A DNA stretch of 64,000 bases from Albibacillus kandeliae (GCF_003116585.1 NZ_QEHM01000010.1:62001-126000), one strand, 5' to 3'. Counted from the first letter of the stretch, positions 1 to 8,730 are shown. Notes: generated by a model not told the origin, from the sequence alone. Translations and numbers: made by a program.

Positions 1-1
1 G

Positions 2-577
2 GAGAACGGACTGGCGCTGTTCTTCGGCCTGATCTTCGTGGCCATCGCCTGCATCATCATGGGCGCGGGCATCCCGACGACCCCGACCTACATCATCCTG
101 GCCTCGATCGCCGCCCCGGCGCTGACAGAATTCGACGTGCCGTTGATCGCGACGCACTTCTTCGTCTTCTACTTCGGCGTGCTGGCGGACGTGACCCCGC
201 CGGTGGCGCTTGCCGCCTATGCGGCCGCCGGGCTGGCGAGGGCAGAGCCGATGACCACGGGGACGACGGCCTTCCGCCTGTCCATGGGCAAGGCGCTGGT
301 GCCGTTCATGTTCATCTATGCCCCGAGCCTGCTGTTCGTGGACTTCACCTGGCTGGAGTTCATCACCGCGCTTCTGTCGGGTCTGATGGGTGTTCTGGCC
401 CTGTCGGCCGCCTACATCGGCTGGTTCCGGCGTGACCTCGTCCTCTGGGAAAAGCTCTTGCTGACCGTTGCGGGCTTGCTGCTGATCTCGACGCACTACG
501 CGACGATTACAGTCGGGGCGCTCATCGTGCTGGCCATCCTTCTCCGGCCAGCCAAGGCGCAACCCGGAACGGCATAG
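2..577 (+). CDS. TRAP transporter fused permease, C-terminal part (truncated by window edge)
   Basis: This is the C-terminal end of a large membrane permease whose start lies before the window; the reading frame is already open at base 2. The residues ACIIMGAGIP, THFFVFYFGVLADVTPPVALAAYAAA and the following hydrophobic segments match the equivalent end of the complete fused 4TM/12TM TRAP permease at 56351-58450 (IILGMGIP, MFVFYFGILADLTPPVALA). That family works with TAXI-type periplasmic binding proteins and imports organic acids or related solutes using an ion gradient. About four membrane segments are visible in the last 110 residues. The gene is convergent with the TetR gene at 646-1344. 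Its substrate is unknown. Confidence 0.88.
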   Translation, partial: ENGLALFFGLIFVAIACIIMGAGIPTTPTYIILASIAAPALTEFDVPLIATHFFVFYFGVLADVTPPVALAAYAAAGLARAEPMTTGTTAFRLSMGKALVPFMFIYAPSLLFVDFTWLEFITALLSGLMGVLALSAAYIGWFRRDLVLWEKLLLTVAGLLLISTHYATITVGALIVLAILLRPAKAQPGTA

Positions 578-585
578 TTCCCGGG
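563..585 (+). terminator. Possible hairpin terminator after the fused permease
   Basis: CCCGGAAC (563-570) and GTTCCCGGG (577-585) form an imperfect stem with one extra C around the TAG stop codon, followed by a short CCTTCTT stretch. The position at the end of the gene fits termination, but the T-run is weak. Confidence 0.35.
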
Positions 586-645
586 CCTTCTTGGCCGATG
601 GCTCTTTGAGTCGTCGGCCAGCGAACGCCCCCCGTCGGCTGATGA

Positions 646-1344
646 TCAGGCTTCGGTGTCCTGCACCTCGATCCGGTCCAGCGCGTCCTCGGTCAGCGGG
701 CGCCGCGGCAGGTACTCCGGCAGGAACTGACGCAGGTAGGTCACGGCGCATGCCGTGCCTTCCTGCCGGTATTCCTCGGTGATCCGCCCGTGATGCCCAT
801 AGGACAGCGACCAGATGCCATCCATCGCAGCGGCGGAAATCTCGATGCGGTGGGCGAGGTCGGGCATCGGCTGCATGTCGAAGTAGGCTTCGAACATCCG
901 CGCGCGGCTGCGCGCGATACGGGCGTTGCCCGCGAAGTCCGCGTTGCGCACCGCGACCGAGACGCCGGCGCCGAGAAACAGGCGCAGCGCTGCGGGCCGG
1001 GAGTTCTGGAAGGCGGCGGCGGCCGTGTGCTTCATCGCCAGCAATTCCTGCCACGTCTCCGGCTCGGGATCGGTCGGCGGGATGATGGAGCGGCGATAGA
1101 TCTCCTCGTTGAACCGGCGCGCCAGCGCGACATAGACGGCGTTTCGGTTCGGGAAGAAGTAGTAGACCGAGGCGAGGGACACACCCGCCTCCTCGGCGAT
1201 CTGGGCGAGGCTGATGTCCTCGTCCTCCGTCGCGGACAGGAGCGTCTCGGTCGAGTCGAGCAGAAGGTTGTACCGCTCGACGCCACGCCGGCGCATGGGC
1301 CGGTTCAGAAGGGCCGGGTCAACCAGAGTATCTGCCAATTTCAA
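646..1344 (-). CDS. TetR/AcrR family transcriptional regulator
   Basis: A 232-residue TetR-type repressor with an N-terminal helix-turn-helix at about residues 40-68 (ISLAQIAEEAGVSLASVYYFFPNR) and an all-helical ligand-binding C-terminal domain. It is paralogous along its whole length to the regulator at 14265-14918: both share FFPNRNA(V/I)YV, PAALRLF(L/M)GAGVS and MDG(I/V)W..SY..HGRIT. Translation probably starts at TTG 1344, because that gives an N-terminus as long as the paralog's; the next Met is residue 17. It lies last in the minus-strand order, 117 bp after the ABC binding-protein gene, so it may be co-transcribed with that importer and regulate it. The effector is unknown. Confidence 0.88.
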   Translation of the reverse strand: MKLADTLVDPALLNRPMRRRGVERYNLLLDSTETLLSATEDEDISLAQIAEEAGVSLASVYYFFPNRNAVYVALARRFNEEIYRRSIIPPTDPEPETWQELLAMKHTAAAAFQNSRPAALRLFLGAGVSVAVRNADFAGNARIARSRARMFEAYFDMQPMPDLAHRIEISAAAMDGIWSLSYGHHGRITEEYRQEGTACAVTYLRQFLPEYLPRRPLTEDALDRIEVQDTEA

Positions 1345-1388
1345 TATCCGTCGTCTGCAAAGGGTCGGACCATGTTAGGGCCGCGTGG

Positions 1389-1419
1389 CCCGGGCGGCAA
1401 CAGGTGGCCGCCGCCCGGG
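1389..1419 (-). terminator. Strong GC hairpin between ABC binding-protein gene and TetR gene
   Basis: CCCGGGCGGC (1389-1398) pairs perfectly with GCCGCCCGGG (1410-1419), giving a 10-bp stem with an 11-nt loop just downstream of the gene ending at 1462. No T-run follows on the minus strand. It may attenuate read-through into the TetR gene or protect the mRNA end rather than terminate fully. Confidence 0.45.
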
Positions 1420-1461
1420 AGGTGGGCGAAAGCTGTCGTGAAGCTCCCGCCCGTCCTGCTC

Positions 1462-2511
1462 TTACTGCAGCAGCCAGTTGGTCCAGCGTTCGCGCAGCTC
1501 GTCGCGGTGCGCGCCGATCCATTCGAAGTCGGGGTCCACCAGCAGCTCGTAGTTCGCCGGATAGGTCGCATAGAGTTTCTGCTCGTCCTCCGGCAGCTGG
1601 CTCAGGCCGATGGTCGAGGAGGTCGCGTAGCCGACCGACTGGATGAAGCCCGGGTGCCCCTCGGCCGAGCCGTAGAAGAAGTTGATGAACTTCATGGCGC
1701 CCTCGGTGTTGGGCGCGCCCTTCATCACCGCGAGATAGCCGGTATCGCGGATCGCGCCGTCCCATGCCATGGCAAAGGGCGAACCGTCCTGGATCACTTT
1801 CAGCGCCCGGCCCGAGTAGGCCATGGTCATGGCGACCTCTCCGTCGCGCATGATCTGCTGTACTTGGTTCCCGGTCTTCCACCAGACCGAGATATAGGGC
1901 CGGATCTCGTCGAGCTTCTTGTAGGCGCGGTCGAGGTCCAGCGGGTAGAGATCCTCCTTGGCAACGCCATCGGCCAGCAGGGCAACGGTCGGCAGCCACC
2001 AGTCGCGGTCACCGGTATCGGGCAGGCCGCGCGGTCCGGGGAAGGTTTCGACGTCCCAGAAATCGGCCCAGGTGGCGGGCGCCTTGCCGGCATAGGTGTC
2101 GGTGTTGTAGGTCAGGACCATGCCGCCCGTGGTGCGGGCAATGCCCTTGGGCTGGCAAGCACCGGGGAGCGCGTATTTCTTGACGTTCTCCAGCTCATCG
2201 CAAGGGATGGTCTCGAGGATGTCGGCCTTGCCAACGAGGTCGGGGCCGGTCGCGGTCACGATGTCGAACTCGATATCGCCGGTGCGGGCCATGCCCTCGG
2301 CGCGTGCCCACTGGTCGGGCACCTCGATATCGAAGGGAACCACCTCGGTCCCGGTCGCATCCGCGAAGGGAAGGTAGAAGTACTCTTCCATCATGTTGCG
2401 CATCAGACCGCCGGTCGTCGCGATGACGATCTCGTCAGCGACGGCGGCGGTTCCGCCTAGGGCCAGTGAAAGCGCGAGCGCGGCACCGGCAACGGGCTTC
2501 TTGAACTTCAT
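1462..2511 (-). CDS. ABC transporter periplasmic binding protein, spermidine/putrescine (PotD) type
   Basis: A 349-residue family 1 extracellular solute-binding protein. A Sec signal peptide (MKFKKPVAGAALALSLAL.., cleavage near AVADE) precedes the mature start DEIVIATTGG. The body has the PotD-like order: an N-terminal lobe, two cysteines (about residues 112 and 124) that could form a disulfide, and an Asp/Trp-rich centre (GDRDWWLP, SVWWKTGNQ). Start 2511 is chosen because GGAG lies 6 nt upstream; an in-frame ATG at 2523 would add four residues before the signal peptide. It is encoded behind its own permeases and ATPase, which indicates one importer. The true ligand may be a polyamine-like or other cationic amine, but is not proven. 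Confidence 0.9.
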   Translation of the reverse strand: MKFKKPVAGAALALSLALGGTAAVADEIVIATTGGLMRNMMEEYFYLPFADATGTEVVPFDIEVPDQWARAEGMARTGDIEFDIVTATGPDLVGKADILETIPCDELENVKKYALPGACQPKGIARTTGGMVLTYNTDTYAGKAPATWADFWDVETFPGPRGLPDTGDRDWWLPTVALLADGVAKEDLYPLDLDRAYKKLDEIRPYISVWWKTGNQVQQIMRDGEVAMTMAYSGRALKVIQDGSPFAMAWDGAIRDTGYLAVMKGAPNTEGAMKFINFFYGSAEGHPGFIQSVGYATSSTIGLSQLPEDEQKLYATYPANYELLVDPDFEWIGAHRDELRERWTNWLLQ

Positions 2512-2560
2512 GTCAATCTCCATGTCGGGTCTTGGTTCAGGACGTTTCTTGGTTTTGCAG

Positions 2561-3373
2561 CTAGGCCTCGGGAGAGACCGTTCGCCGGGAGTCCGCCATG
2601 CGTCGCAGCAGCGCCGCGGCGACAAGGACGAAGATCGAGATGCCGGTGAGAAGAACGGCGATGGCAGGGATGATCGGAGTGAGGTTCTGTTCGATATCGT
2701 CGAACATCATGCGCGGCAGGGTCTTGTCCCGGATGCCGGCAAGGAAGAACGAGATCACCGGCTCGTCGAACGAGAGGATAAAGGCGAAAAGCCCCCCGGA
2801 CAGGACGTTGGGCAGGATGATCGGCAGGGTCACCAGCCGAAAGGCGGCGAAACGAGAGGCGCCACAGCTCATCGCCGCGTCTTCCAGCGTGGCGTCCACC
2901 GAGCTTAGCGCCGCGGCGATGGTGAACACGGCGAAGGGCATCGCGATCACCGAATGCGCAAGGACGTAGCCGGTGATGGTCGACGACAGGCCGGTCTGGC
3001 GGAAGAACAGGTAGAGTGCCACCGCCAGCGCGATATGCGGCACCACGATGGGGGCGATCAGTAGCCCCTGGAACAGCGCGCCAAGCCGCCCTGCCCCTCG
3101 CATCAGCGCGTAGGTCGACATGGTCGCGATCACGCAGGTGGTGATGGCTGTCAGGACCGCGATCTGCAGCGAGAAGGTCGTCGCCTTCATCCAGCGCGAG
3201 TTGCCGAAGAAGGCACCGAACCAGTCGAAGGTGAAGCCCTCGGGCGGAAAGGTCAGGTAGTCCGTTTCGCTGAAGGCCATCGGCAGGATGACGACGATCG
3301 GCGCGAGGATGAAGAAGAGCACCGCGTAGACATAGGCATTCAGCAACAGCTTGCGGGGGTTGAGGTCTGTCAT
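2561..3373 (-). CDS. ABC transporter inner-membrane permease (PotC-like)
   Basis: A 270-residue integral membrane permease with about six hydrophobic segments and the binding-protein-dependent transport signature near the centre (EDAAMSCGASRFAAFRLV), which docks onto the ATPase. It is the second permease of the spermidine/putrescine-type importer. ATG 3373 overlaps the stop of the upstream permease by one base (TGATG), so the two are translationally coupled. The open frame continues upstream of this ATG, but that extension runs inside the neighbouring permease in another frame and is not real. Length matches PotC proteins. Confidence 0.9.
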   Translation of the reverse strand: MTDLNPRKLLLNAYVYAVLFFILAPIVVILPMAFSETDYLTFPPEGFTFDWFGAFFGNSRWMKATTFSLQIAVLTAITTCVIATMSTYALMRGAGRLGALFQGLLIAPIVVPHIALAVALYLFFRQTGLSSTITGYVLAHSVIAMPFAVFTIAAALSSVDATLEDAAMSCGASRFAAFRLVTLPIILPNVLSGGLFAFILSFDEPVISFFLAGIRDKTLPRMMFDDIEQNLTPIIPAIAVLLTGISIFVLVAAALLRRMADSRRTVSPEA

Positions 3374-4242
3374 CACAACTGCCCTCCCAGCATCCGGTCG
3401 AACCGGAACACGCGCGAGAACAGCAGCGTGATCGCCGTGACGAAGAGGGTCAGCACACCGACGAGCGCGGCGGCGAAGGGCCAGTCGAGGAACTCGCGCA
3501 GCTGCTGCGAGATCAGCGTGGCGATCATCATTTCCTGCGGCGACCCCAGCAGCGCAGGGGTGATGAAATATCCGAGCGCCGTAAGGAACACGAGGATCAC
3601 ACCGCCCAGAACACCGGGCAGCGCCAGCGGAAAGGTCACCTCCCAGAAACTGCGGAACGGCCCTGCGCCGCAGATCGATGCGGCGCGACCGTAATCCGCC
3701 GGGATGTTCCTCAGCGCGCCATAGATCGGCAGCACCATGAAGGGCATGAGCACGTGGGTCATCGCCACCACCACGGCACCCTGAGTGTAGAGCAGCCGTA
3801 TCGGTTCGGACGTGATCCCGAGGAACTGCAGCGCCGAGTTGATGATGCCGTTGCGTTGCAGCAGCACGGCCCAGGCCGCGGTTCGCACCAGCACCGATGA
3901 CCAGAATGGCAGCAGCACGCAGGCGGTGATGAAGAGCGCCATCGGCCCCTTGGACGACACCATCGCCATCGCCACCGGAAAGGCCAGTACCAGCGAGAGG
4001 GCCGAGACGAGCACCGCGATCCATAGGGTGCGCAGCAGTACTTTTCCGTAGACCGGGTTGTCGAGGATCTTGGCATAGTTGCCGAACCCCGGGGTCGGTT
4101 CGGTCACCGACAGCGAGAGCAGGCTCAGCAACGGATAAAGAAACGCAAAGGCGATGAGCATGAAGAAGGGCGCCATCAGCAGAACGATGCCCGCCGACGA
4201 GAGCCGCCGCCCGTTGGGCTGGAAGAACGCGGACAGGGTCAC
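3373..4242 (-). CDS. ABC transporter inner-membrane permease (PotB-like)
   Basis: A 289-residue permease with about six transmembrane helices and the EAA-type loop (GRAASICGAGPFRSFWEVTFPLALPG). It forms the membrane channel of the importer with the downstream PotC-like protein. The start is GTG 4242, overlapping the ATPase stop by four bases (GTGA). The tight 4-nt and 1-nt junctions on both sides show the ATPase-permease-permease order of one polycistronic unit running from 5351 to 1462. Confidence 0.9.
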   Translation of the reverse strand: MTLSAFFQPNGRRLSSAGIVLLMAPFFMLIAFAFLYPLLSLLSLSVTEPTPGFGNYAKILDNPVYGKVLLRTLWIAVLVSALSLVLAFPVAMAMVSSKGPMALFITACVLLPFWSSVLVRTAAWAVLLQRNGIINSALQFLGITSEPIRLLYTQGAVVVAMTHVLMPFMVLPIYGALRNIPADYGRAASICGAGPFRSFWEVTFPLALPGVLGGVILVFLTALGYFITPALLGSPQEMMIATLISQQLREFLDWPFAAALVGVLTLFVTAITLLFSRVFRFDRMLGGQL

Positions 4243-5351
4243 GCCGCGATCTCGCCGTAAACCAGCATCGCCTCGGGCGGCAGGGTCAGGCCGATACGCT
4301 CGCCAGCAGAAAGAGGCGGCAGCCCCGCGGAGGGGACACGCGCGCGCACCTCGGTCCCGTCGTCGAGCCGGGCGATGATCAGGGTTCCGGCCCCGGCATA
4401 GACAATTTCGGTCAGGTTCGCGCGCACCGCGCCCGGAGTCCCGGCGGGAACCACGCCCAGCCGTTCGGGCCGAATGGCGAGGGTCGTGCTGCCCTGCACC
4501 GGTTGCGAGACAAAGGCGCTCTCGGGCGGCAGAATGCGTTCCCCCTGCCCCAGCATCAGGCAGGATCCGTCCCAGTTGGCGGGGATCATGTTCATTTCGC
4601 CGATAAACCCGGCGGCAAACAGGTTCGCGGGCCGCTCGTAGAGTTCGCGGGCCGGCGAGATCTGCTGTATCTGGCCGCCGCGCAGGATGGCGATGCGGTC
4701 GGCCATGGTCAGCGCTTCGCCCTGGTCGTGCGTGACGAACACCACCGTGATGCCAAGCTCGACGTGCAGGCGCTTGATCTCGAGCTGCATTTCCTCGCGC
4801 AGGTTCTTGTCGAGCGCCGAGAGCGGTTCGTCCATCAACAGCAGGCGCGGCTCATAGACAATGGCGCGGGCCAGTGCGACGCGCTGGCGTTGCCCGCCCG
4901 ACATTTGCGCAGGCATCCGGTCGCCATAGCCCGACAGGCGGACGACTTCGAGCGCCTGCCCGGCTCGGCGGCGACGCTCGGCGCGGCCGACGCCGCGCAT
5001 CTTCAGTGGGAAGGCGACGTTGTCGAGGACGGTCATGTGCGGGAACAGCGAATAGTGCTGGAACACCATGCCGATATTGCGCTTCTGCGGCGGCAGCCGG
5101 GTGCAGTCTTGTCCATCAATCAGGATCTGGCCGCCGGTGGGCACCTCGAAGCCAGCCATCATCATCAGCACGGTCGACTTGCCAGAGCCCGACGGACCCA
5201 GCAGCGCAAGGAATTCGCCGCTCGGGATCTCGATCGAGACGTCATCGACCGCCTTCAGCGTACCAAAGCTCTTGTCGAGTCCCCGGATCGAAATCTCTGC
5301 GCCCGGTGCGGCACCTGCCGTCGTGCCTGCCACCCGTCTTTCCTCGACCAT
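4239..5351 (-). CDS. ABC transporter ATP-binding protein (PotA-like)
   Basis: A 370-residue ATPase that powers the spermidine/putrescine-type importer. Walker A GPSGSGKST is at residues 52-60, the Q-loop at VFQHYSLFPHM, the signature SGGQRQ at 151-156, Walker B LLLMDEP at 170-176 and the switch His in VTHDQGEA. The last 110 residues form a TOBE-type regulatory domain, as usual for PotA (about 370-380 aa). ATG 5351 follows an AGGAAGAGG ribosome binding site; the longer open frame to 5579 reads into the AT-rich promoter region and is rejected. It is the first gene of the operon and is divergent from the aminotransferase gene at 5723. Confidence 0.92.
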   Translation of the reverse strand: MVEERRVAGTTAGAAPGAEISIRGLDKSFGTLKAVDDVSIEIPSGEFLALLGPSGSGKSTVLMMMAGFEVPTGGQILIDGQDCTRLPPQKRNIGMVFQHYSLFPHMTVLDNVAFPLKMRGVGRAERRRRAGQALEVVRLSGYGDRMPAQMSGGQRQRVALARAIVYEPRLLLMDEPLSALDKNLREEMQLEIKRLHVELGITVVFVTHDQGEALTMADRIAILRGGQIQQISPARELYERPANLFAAGFIGEMNMIPANWDGSCLMLGQGERILPPESAFVSQPVQGSTTLAIRPERLGVVPAGTPGAVRANLTEIVYAGAGTLIIARLDDGTEVRARVPSAGLPPLSAGERIGLTLPPEAMLVYGEIAA

Positions 5352-5405
5352 GCGCCACCTCTTCCTGATTGGCCGTCCTCGGCTGACGACGAATCTGACG
5401 CTATC

Positions 5406-5414
5406 TGATATACC
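5406..5414 (+). promoter_or_regulatory. TGATATA motif copy 1 (putative GntR operator)
   Basis: TGATATACC. It lies 55 bp upstream of the ATPase start at 5351 and is shared with the other motif copies listed here. Confidence 0.4.
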
Positions 5415-5520
5415 AAGATAATCAATCCTTATCAGGTATCTTGCCAGAATTTTCACGGAATTGCTGAATTGTCGCGCAAGAGGGATCACCCCAACAGCGC
5501 AACGACCATGCACATACTTC

Positions 5521-5533
5521 CTATATGATATAG
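5521..5533. promoter_or_regulatory. TGATATA motif copy 2, 13-bp palindrome (putative GntR operator)
   Basis: CTATAT-G-ATATAG is a perfect inverted repeat around a central G and contains TGATATA at 5526-5532. It sits mid-way between the two divergent operons. Confidence 0.45.
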
Positions 5534-5660
5534 CTAAACATGAGAAAAGAAGAGCGCGCCCAAGCGAGCAGCAGACCAAGACAACGTGCTGAGTGTCTGA
5601 AAAAGATATAGACAGAGAGACAAGCCATCTTGACGTCCGCCCGATATTCTTGATTTCTGT

Positions 5661-5667
5661 TATATCA
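5661..5667 (-). promoter_or_regulatory. TGATATA motif copy 3 (putative GntR operator)
   Basis: TATATCA on the plus strand, which is TGATATA on the minus strand, about 55 bp upstream of the aminotransferase ATG at 5723. Confidence 0.4.
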
Positions 5668-5722
5668 AACTTACAGCCTGGTGGCGGCCTGCCCGAGCAC
5701 CACGCGAGAGACGGAGCCCAGC

Positions 5723-6970
5723 ATGATCACCGCCCCCCCGAACGACCCGAAATCCAACGACGCCCGCCTGCGCGAACGCGCGCAGCAGGTGATCCCGGGC
5801 GGCATGTGGGGGCACATGAGGGCCGCCGCCGTGCCCGCGGGCTATCCGCAGTTCTTTGAAGGCGGCGAAGGCGCGCGGGTCCGCGACGTGAATGGCCGGA
5901 CCTACATCGACTTCATGTGCAGTTGGGGGCCGATCATCCTTGGCCACCGCCATCCCGAGGTGGAACAGGCCGCACGCGCACAGCTTGATGCCGGCGAGTG
6001 CCTCAACGGGCCGACCGAACACGCCGTGCGCCTCGCGGAGAAGCTTGTCGCCCTTCAGCCCCACGCCGATTGGGCGCTGTTCCAGAAGAACGGGTCCGAC
6101 GCGATGACGACATGCGTCACGCTCGCCCGCGCCGGAACCGGGCGGCGCAAGATCCTCGTTGCGCGCGGCGCCTACCACGGCGCGGTGCCCTGGTGCTCCC
6201 CCTCGCTGGTCGGGGTCACAGCCGAGGACCGCGCCCACCTGCTCCACTTCACCTACAACGATGTCGCCTCGCTCGATGCAGCGGTGCAGGAGGCGGGCGA
6301 CGATCTCGCCGCCATCGTGGTCTCGGCCTTCCGCCATGATCTCGGCATCCGGCAGGAACTCCCGACCCCCGAATTCGCGAGGGCTGCCCGCGCCCATTGC
6401 GACCGGCTGGACGCCGCCCTGGTCCTAGACGACGTTCGCGCCGGGTTCCGCCTGAACCTCGGCGGCAGCTGGGCCGACCTTGGTGTCAGCCCTGACCTCT
6501 CGGGCTACTCCAAGGCCATCGCCAACGGTTACCCCCTCGCCGCCGTGACCGGCAGCGACCGCTTCCGTGGCGCAGGCGAGGAGGTCTTCGTGACCGGGTC
6601 CTTCTGGTACGCAGGCGCGGCAATGGCCGCCGCGGTCGCCACGCTGGACGTGCTCGAGCGCGAGGATGGCCCCGCACTATTGCACGCCGCCGGGACCCGT
6701 TTCGCCGAAGGCCTTATCGGCGGCGCCGCGCGTCATGGTTACGAGGTCACGCTCTCCGGCCCTCCGGTCATGCCACTGATGCAGTTCGCTGGGGACCCTG
6801 AGGCGAAGCTGGGCAAAGCCTTCTGCCAACAGGCCCTCGCGCGCGGGGTCTACCTGCACAACAAGCACAACATGTTCCTGAACCTCGCCCATACCGACGC
6901 GGTGATCGACGAGGCACTGGAGGCCATCGACGCCGCCTTTGCCGCACTGGCAGGGGCCACACCCGCATGA
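5723..6970 (+). CDS. Class III (GSAM-like) PLP-dependent aminotransferase
   Basis: A 415-residue aminotransferase of the class III fold, related to glutamate-1-semialdehyde aminomutase. KNGSDA (about 122-127) fits the phosphate-binding turn, the Asp pairing with the pyridine nitrogen is D236 in DDVRAGFR, and the PLP Schiff-base lysine is K264 in YSKAIANGYP. It probably moves or removes an amino group on a small substrate in the cytoplasm. ATG 5723 has GGAG 8 bases before it; an in-frame GTG at 5681 would add 14 poorly conserved residues. A paralog lies at 15164-16432. It heads a plus-strand series with the dimethylformamidase-like, kinase and aldolase genes. The substrate is unknown. Confidence 0.88.
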   Translation: MITAPPNDPKSNDARLRERAQQVIPGGMWGHMRAAAVPAGYPQFFEGGEGARVRDVNGRTYIDFMCSWGPIILGHRHPEVEQAARAQLDAGECLNGPTEHAVRLAEKLVALQPHADWALFQKNGSDAMTTCVTLARAGTGRRKILVARGAYHGAVPWCSPSLVGVTAEDRAHLLHFTYNDVASLDAAVQEAGDDLAAIVVSAFRHDLGIRQELPTPEFARAARAHCDRLDAALVLDDVRAGFRLNLGGSWADLGVSPDLSGYSKAIANGYPLAAVTGSDRFRGAGEEVFVTGSFWYAGAAMAAAVATLDVLEREDGPALLHAAGTRFAEGLIGGAARHGYEVTLSGPPVMPLMQFAGDPEAKLGKAFCQQALARGVYLHNKHNMFLNLAHTDAVIDEALEAIDAAFAALAGATPA

Positions 6971-6978
6971 CCGCCGCA

Positions 6979-7008
6979 TTGACGCCCCTCACCCGAACCC
7001 GCTCTAAC
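6979..7008 (+). promoter_or_regulatory. Possible sigma70-type promoter before the dimethylformamidase-like gene
   Basis: TTGACG (6979-6984), an 18-nt spacer and TCTAAC (7003-7008) lie in the 67-bp gap between the aminotransferase stop and ATG 7038. The match is partial and such matches arise by chance. Confidence 0.3.
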
Positions 7009-7037
7009 CTCCCTGGCACTCCCAGAAAGGGCCGCGC

Positions 7038-8708
7038 ATGACACGCTCCAAGTTCCGCTTTCCCGAGACCGGTCCGCACGCGATCAAGCCGTGGTCGGTG
7101 CGCAAGGGCTATGCTGACGAGCACTTCCTGTCGGACTACCGTTTCCAGTTCCCCCGCCAGGATCCGGCCCTGGCAGAGGTCTATGTCTACACCCCGCGCA
7201 TGTCCTATGATCCCGGCGAAACGGTCGAATTCCACGGCTCCTGCAACGCGGACACCTGGACGCTCCAGATCTACCGCGACGGCCACCAGCCCGAGATGGC
7301 CTACGAGGCTTTCGATATCCCCGGCGCTTTCACCAAGACCTCTGAAACCGCCTACTCCGACGGTTGCGACTGGCCGGTGGTCCATTCGTGGACCATTCCC
7401 GAAGGCCAGCGCCCGGGCTTTTACCGCGTCGTCTCGACCTGCATGCGCAAGGACGGCGAGCGGTTCGTCCAGCACCACTTCTTCGTAGTGCGCCCGACGC
7501 CCGAGACCCAGCAGGGCAAAATTCTCTTCATGCTCGCGACCGGAACCTGGACCGCCTACAACGACTGGGGCGGCGCCAACCACTATTTCGGCACCTTCGG
7601 ACCCAACAAGAACGAGGGTTCTCCGCATCTCAGCCTGCACCGCCCCTGGACCCGCGGCATGTTGTGGCTCCCCAACGGCGCCTCGCGGATTGCGCAGAAC
7701 CGCATGCCCGAGATGAACGACCTGCCCGGCTATCCTTCCAAGGAATGGGGCTACTCGCACGGCTGGGGCCAGTACTACGCCGCCGCCGGCTGGGCCCAGT
7801 TTGACCGCCACTTCGCGGTCTGGGCCGAGAAGGAGGGCTTCGGTTTCGACATCATCACCCAGACCGATCTGCACTACCGGCCCGAGATCCTCGACAACTA
7901 CTCCTGCCTCGTCACCGTCGGCCACGACGAATACTGGTCGTGGGACATGCGCAAGACGGTCGAGGAGTGGGTCGAGAAGGGCGGGCATTTCTCGCGCTTC
8001 GGCGGCAATTTTCTCTGGCAGATCCGGCTGGAGGAGGACGGCGCGCGGCAGGTCTGCTGGAAGACCAAAGCGCCGAAGATGGACCCGGTCCGCGACGATC
8101 CCGAGAAAAAGCACCTGCTGACCGCCTCTTGGGAGAGCGGCGGCGTGTCGTGGCCCGGCGCGTCCACCGTGGGGGTGAACGGCTGCCACGGCATGTACGG
8201 CAGCTGGGGCGGCTTCGCCCCGCGCGGGTCGCGGGGGTTCACCGTCTACCGGCCCGAACACTGGGCATTCGAGGGCACCGATCTGCGTTATGCCGATGTC
8301 TTCGGCGCCGAGGCAGGGATCTTCGGCTACGAGGTCGACGGGCTGAACTACACCTTCGAACGCGGCCTGCCCTACCCGGTGGCTGACCCGGGCGTGCCCG
8401 AGGGCATCGAGATTCTCGCCATGAGCCCCGCGGTCCTGTTCGAATACGAGCACGAGGGGCCGGGTTATCGCTATTACGTGCGCGATTCCGACCTTGTCGG
8501 GCTGGCCGAGCTGGCGGCAGAGGACTACCCGGTCGCCCGGCGCAACTACCAGTACGGCTCGGGCATGGTGGTGAGCATGAACCGCGGCAAGGGAGAGGTC
8601 TTTACCGCCGGCTCCTGCGAGTGGATCATGGGGCTGACCCGGCGCGACCCGTTCACCGAGACGATCACGCGCAACGCGCTGGAGCGTTTCAGCGGCGCCG
8701 CCGACTGA
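7038..8708 (+). CDS. N,N-dimethylformamidase large-subunit-like protein
   Basis: A 556-residue protein resembling the large (beta) subunit of N,N-dimethylformamidase, an iron-dependent amidohydrolase that splits a small amide into amine and carboxylate. Visible hallmarks are AYNDWGG (173-179), HDEYW (296-300) followed by GGHFSRFGGNFLW, and an immunoglobulin-like N-terminal part (VYTPRMSYDPGETVEFHGSC). Characterised enzymes bind iron through two tyrosines and a glutamate and need a small partner subunit of about 15 kDa. No such gene is visible nearby, and this protein is some 200 residues shorter than typical large subunits. No signal peptide is seen. In context it may hydrolyse an amide or C-N bond of the imported substrate. 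The family call is firm; the reaction is inference. Confidence 0.82.
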   Translation: MTRSKFRFPETGPHAIKPWSVRKGYADEHFLSDYRFQFPRQDPALAEVYVYTPRMSYDPGETVEFHGSCNADTWTLQIYRDGHQPEMAYEAFDIPGAFTKTSETAYSDGCDWPVVHSWTIPEGQRPGFYRVVSTCMRKDGERFVQHHFFVVRPTPETQQGKILFMLATGTWTAYNDWGGANHYFGTFGPNKNEGSPHLSLHRPWTRGMLWLPNGASRIAQNRMPEMNDLPGYPSKEWGYSHGWGQYYAAAGWAQFDRHFAVWAEKEGFGFDIITQTDLHYRPEILDNYSCLVTVGHDEYWSWDMRKTVEEWVEKGGHFSRFGGNFLWQIRLEEDGARQVCWKTKAPKMDPVRDDPEKKHLLTASWESGGVSWPGASTVGVNGCHGMYGSWGGFAPRGSRGFTVYRPEHWAFEGTDLRYADVFGAEAGIFGYEVDGLNYTFERGLPYPVADPGVPEGIEILAMSPAVLFEYEHEGPGYRYYVRDSDLVGLAELAAEDYPVARRNYQYGSGMVVSMNRGKGEVFTAGSCEWIMGLTRRDPFTETITRNALERFSGAAD

Positions 8709-8730
8709 CCCGCCCGGAGGAGGAAAGAAC

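Larger units (their letters stand above)
5352..5722. promoter_or_regulatory. Divergent control region between ABC importer and aminotransferase genes
   Basis: These 371 bp hold no convincing gene. They are far richer in A/T than the flanking coding DNA and must carry the promoters of both operons. Three TGATATA copies lie here (5406, 5526 and, inverted, 5661-5667). A separate inverted repeat, CAAGATA (5414-5420) and TATCTTG (5437-5443), lies about 65 bp from the ATPase start. The same TGATATA word recurs near the GntR gene at 12.2 kb, so GntR control of both operons is plausible. Confidence 0.6.

Noticed and set aside
5593-5859. Possible 88-residue gene in the divergent region
   Set aside because: Its last two thirds overlap the aminotransferase gene in another frame and are Arg/Pro-rich. 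There is no ribosome binding site that would favour it.
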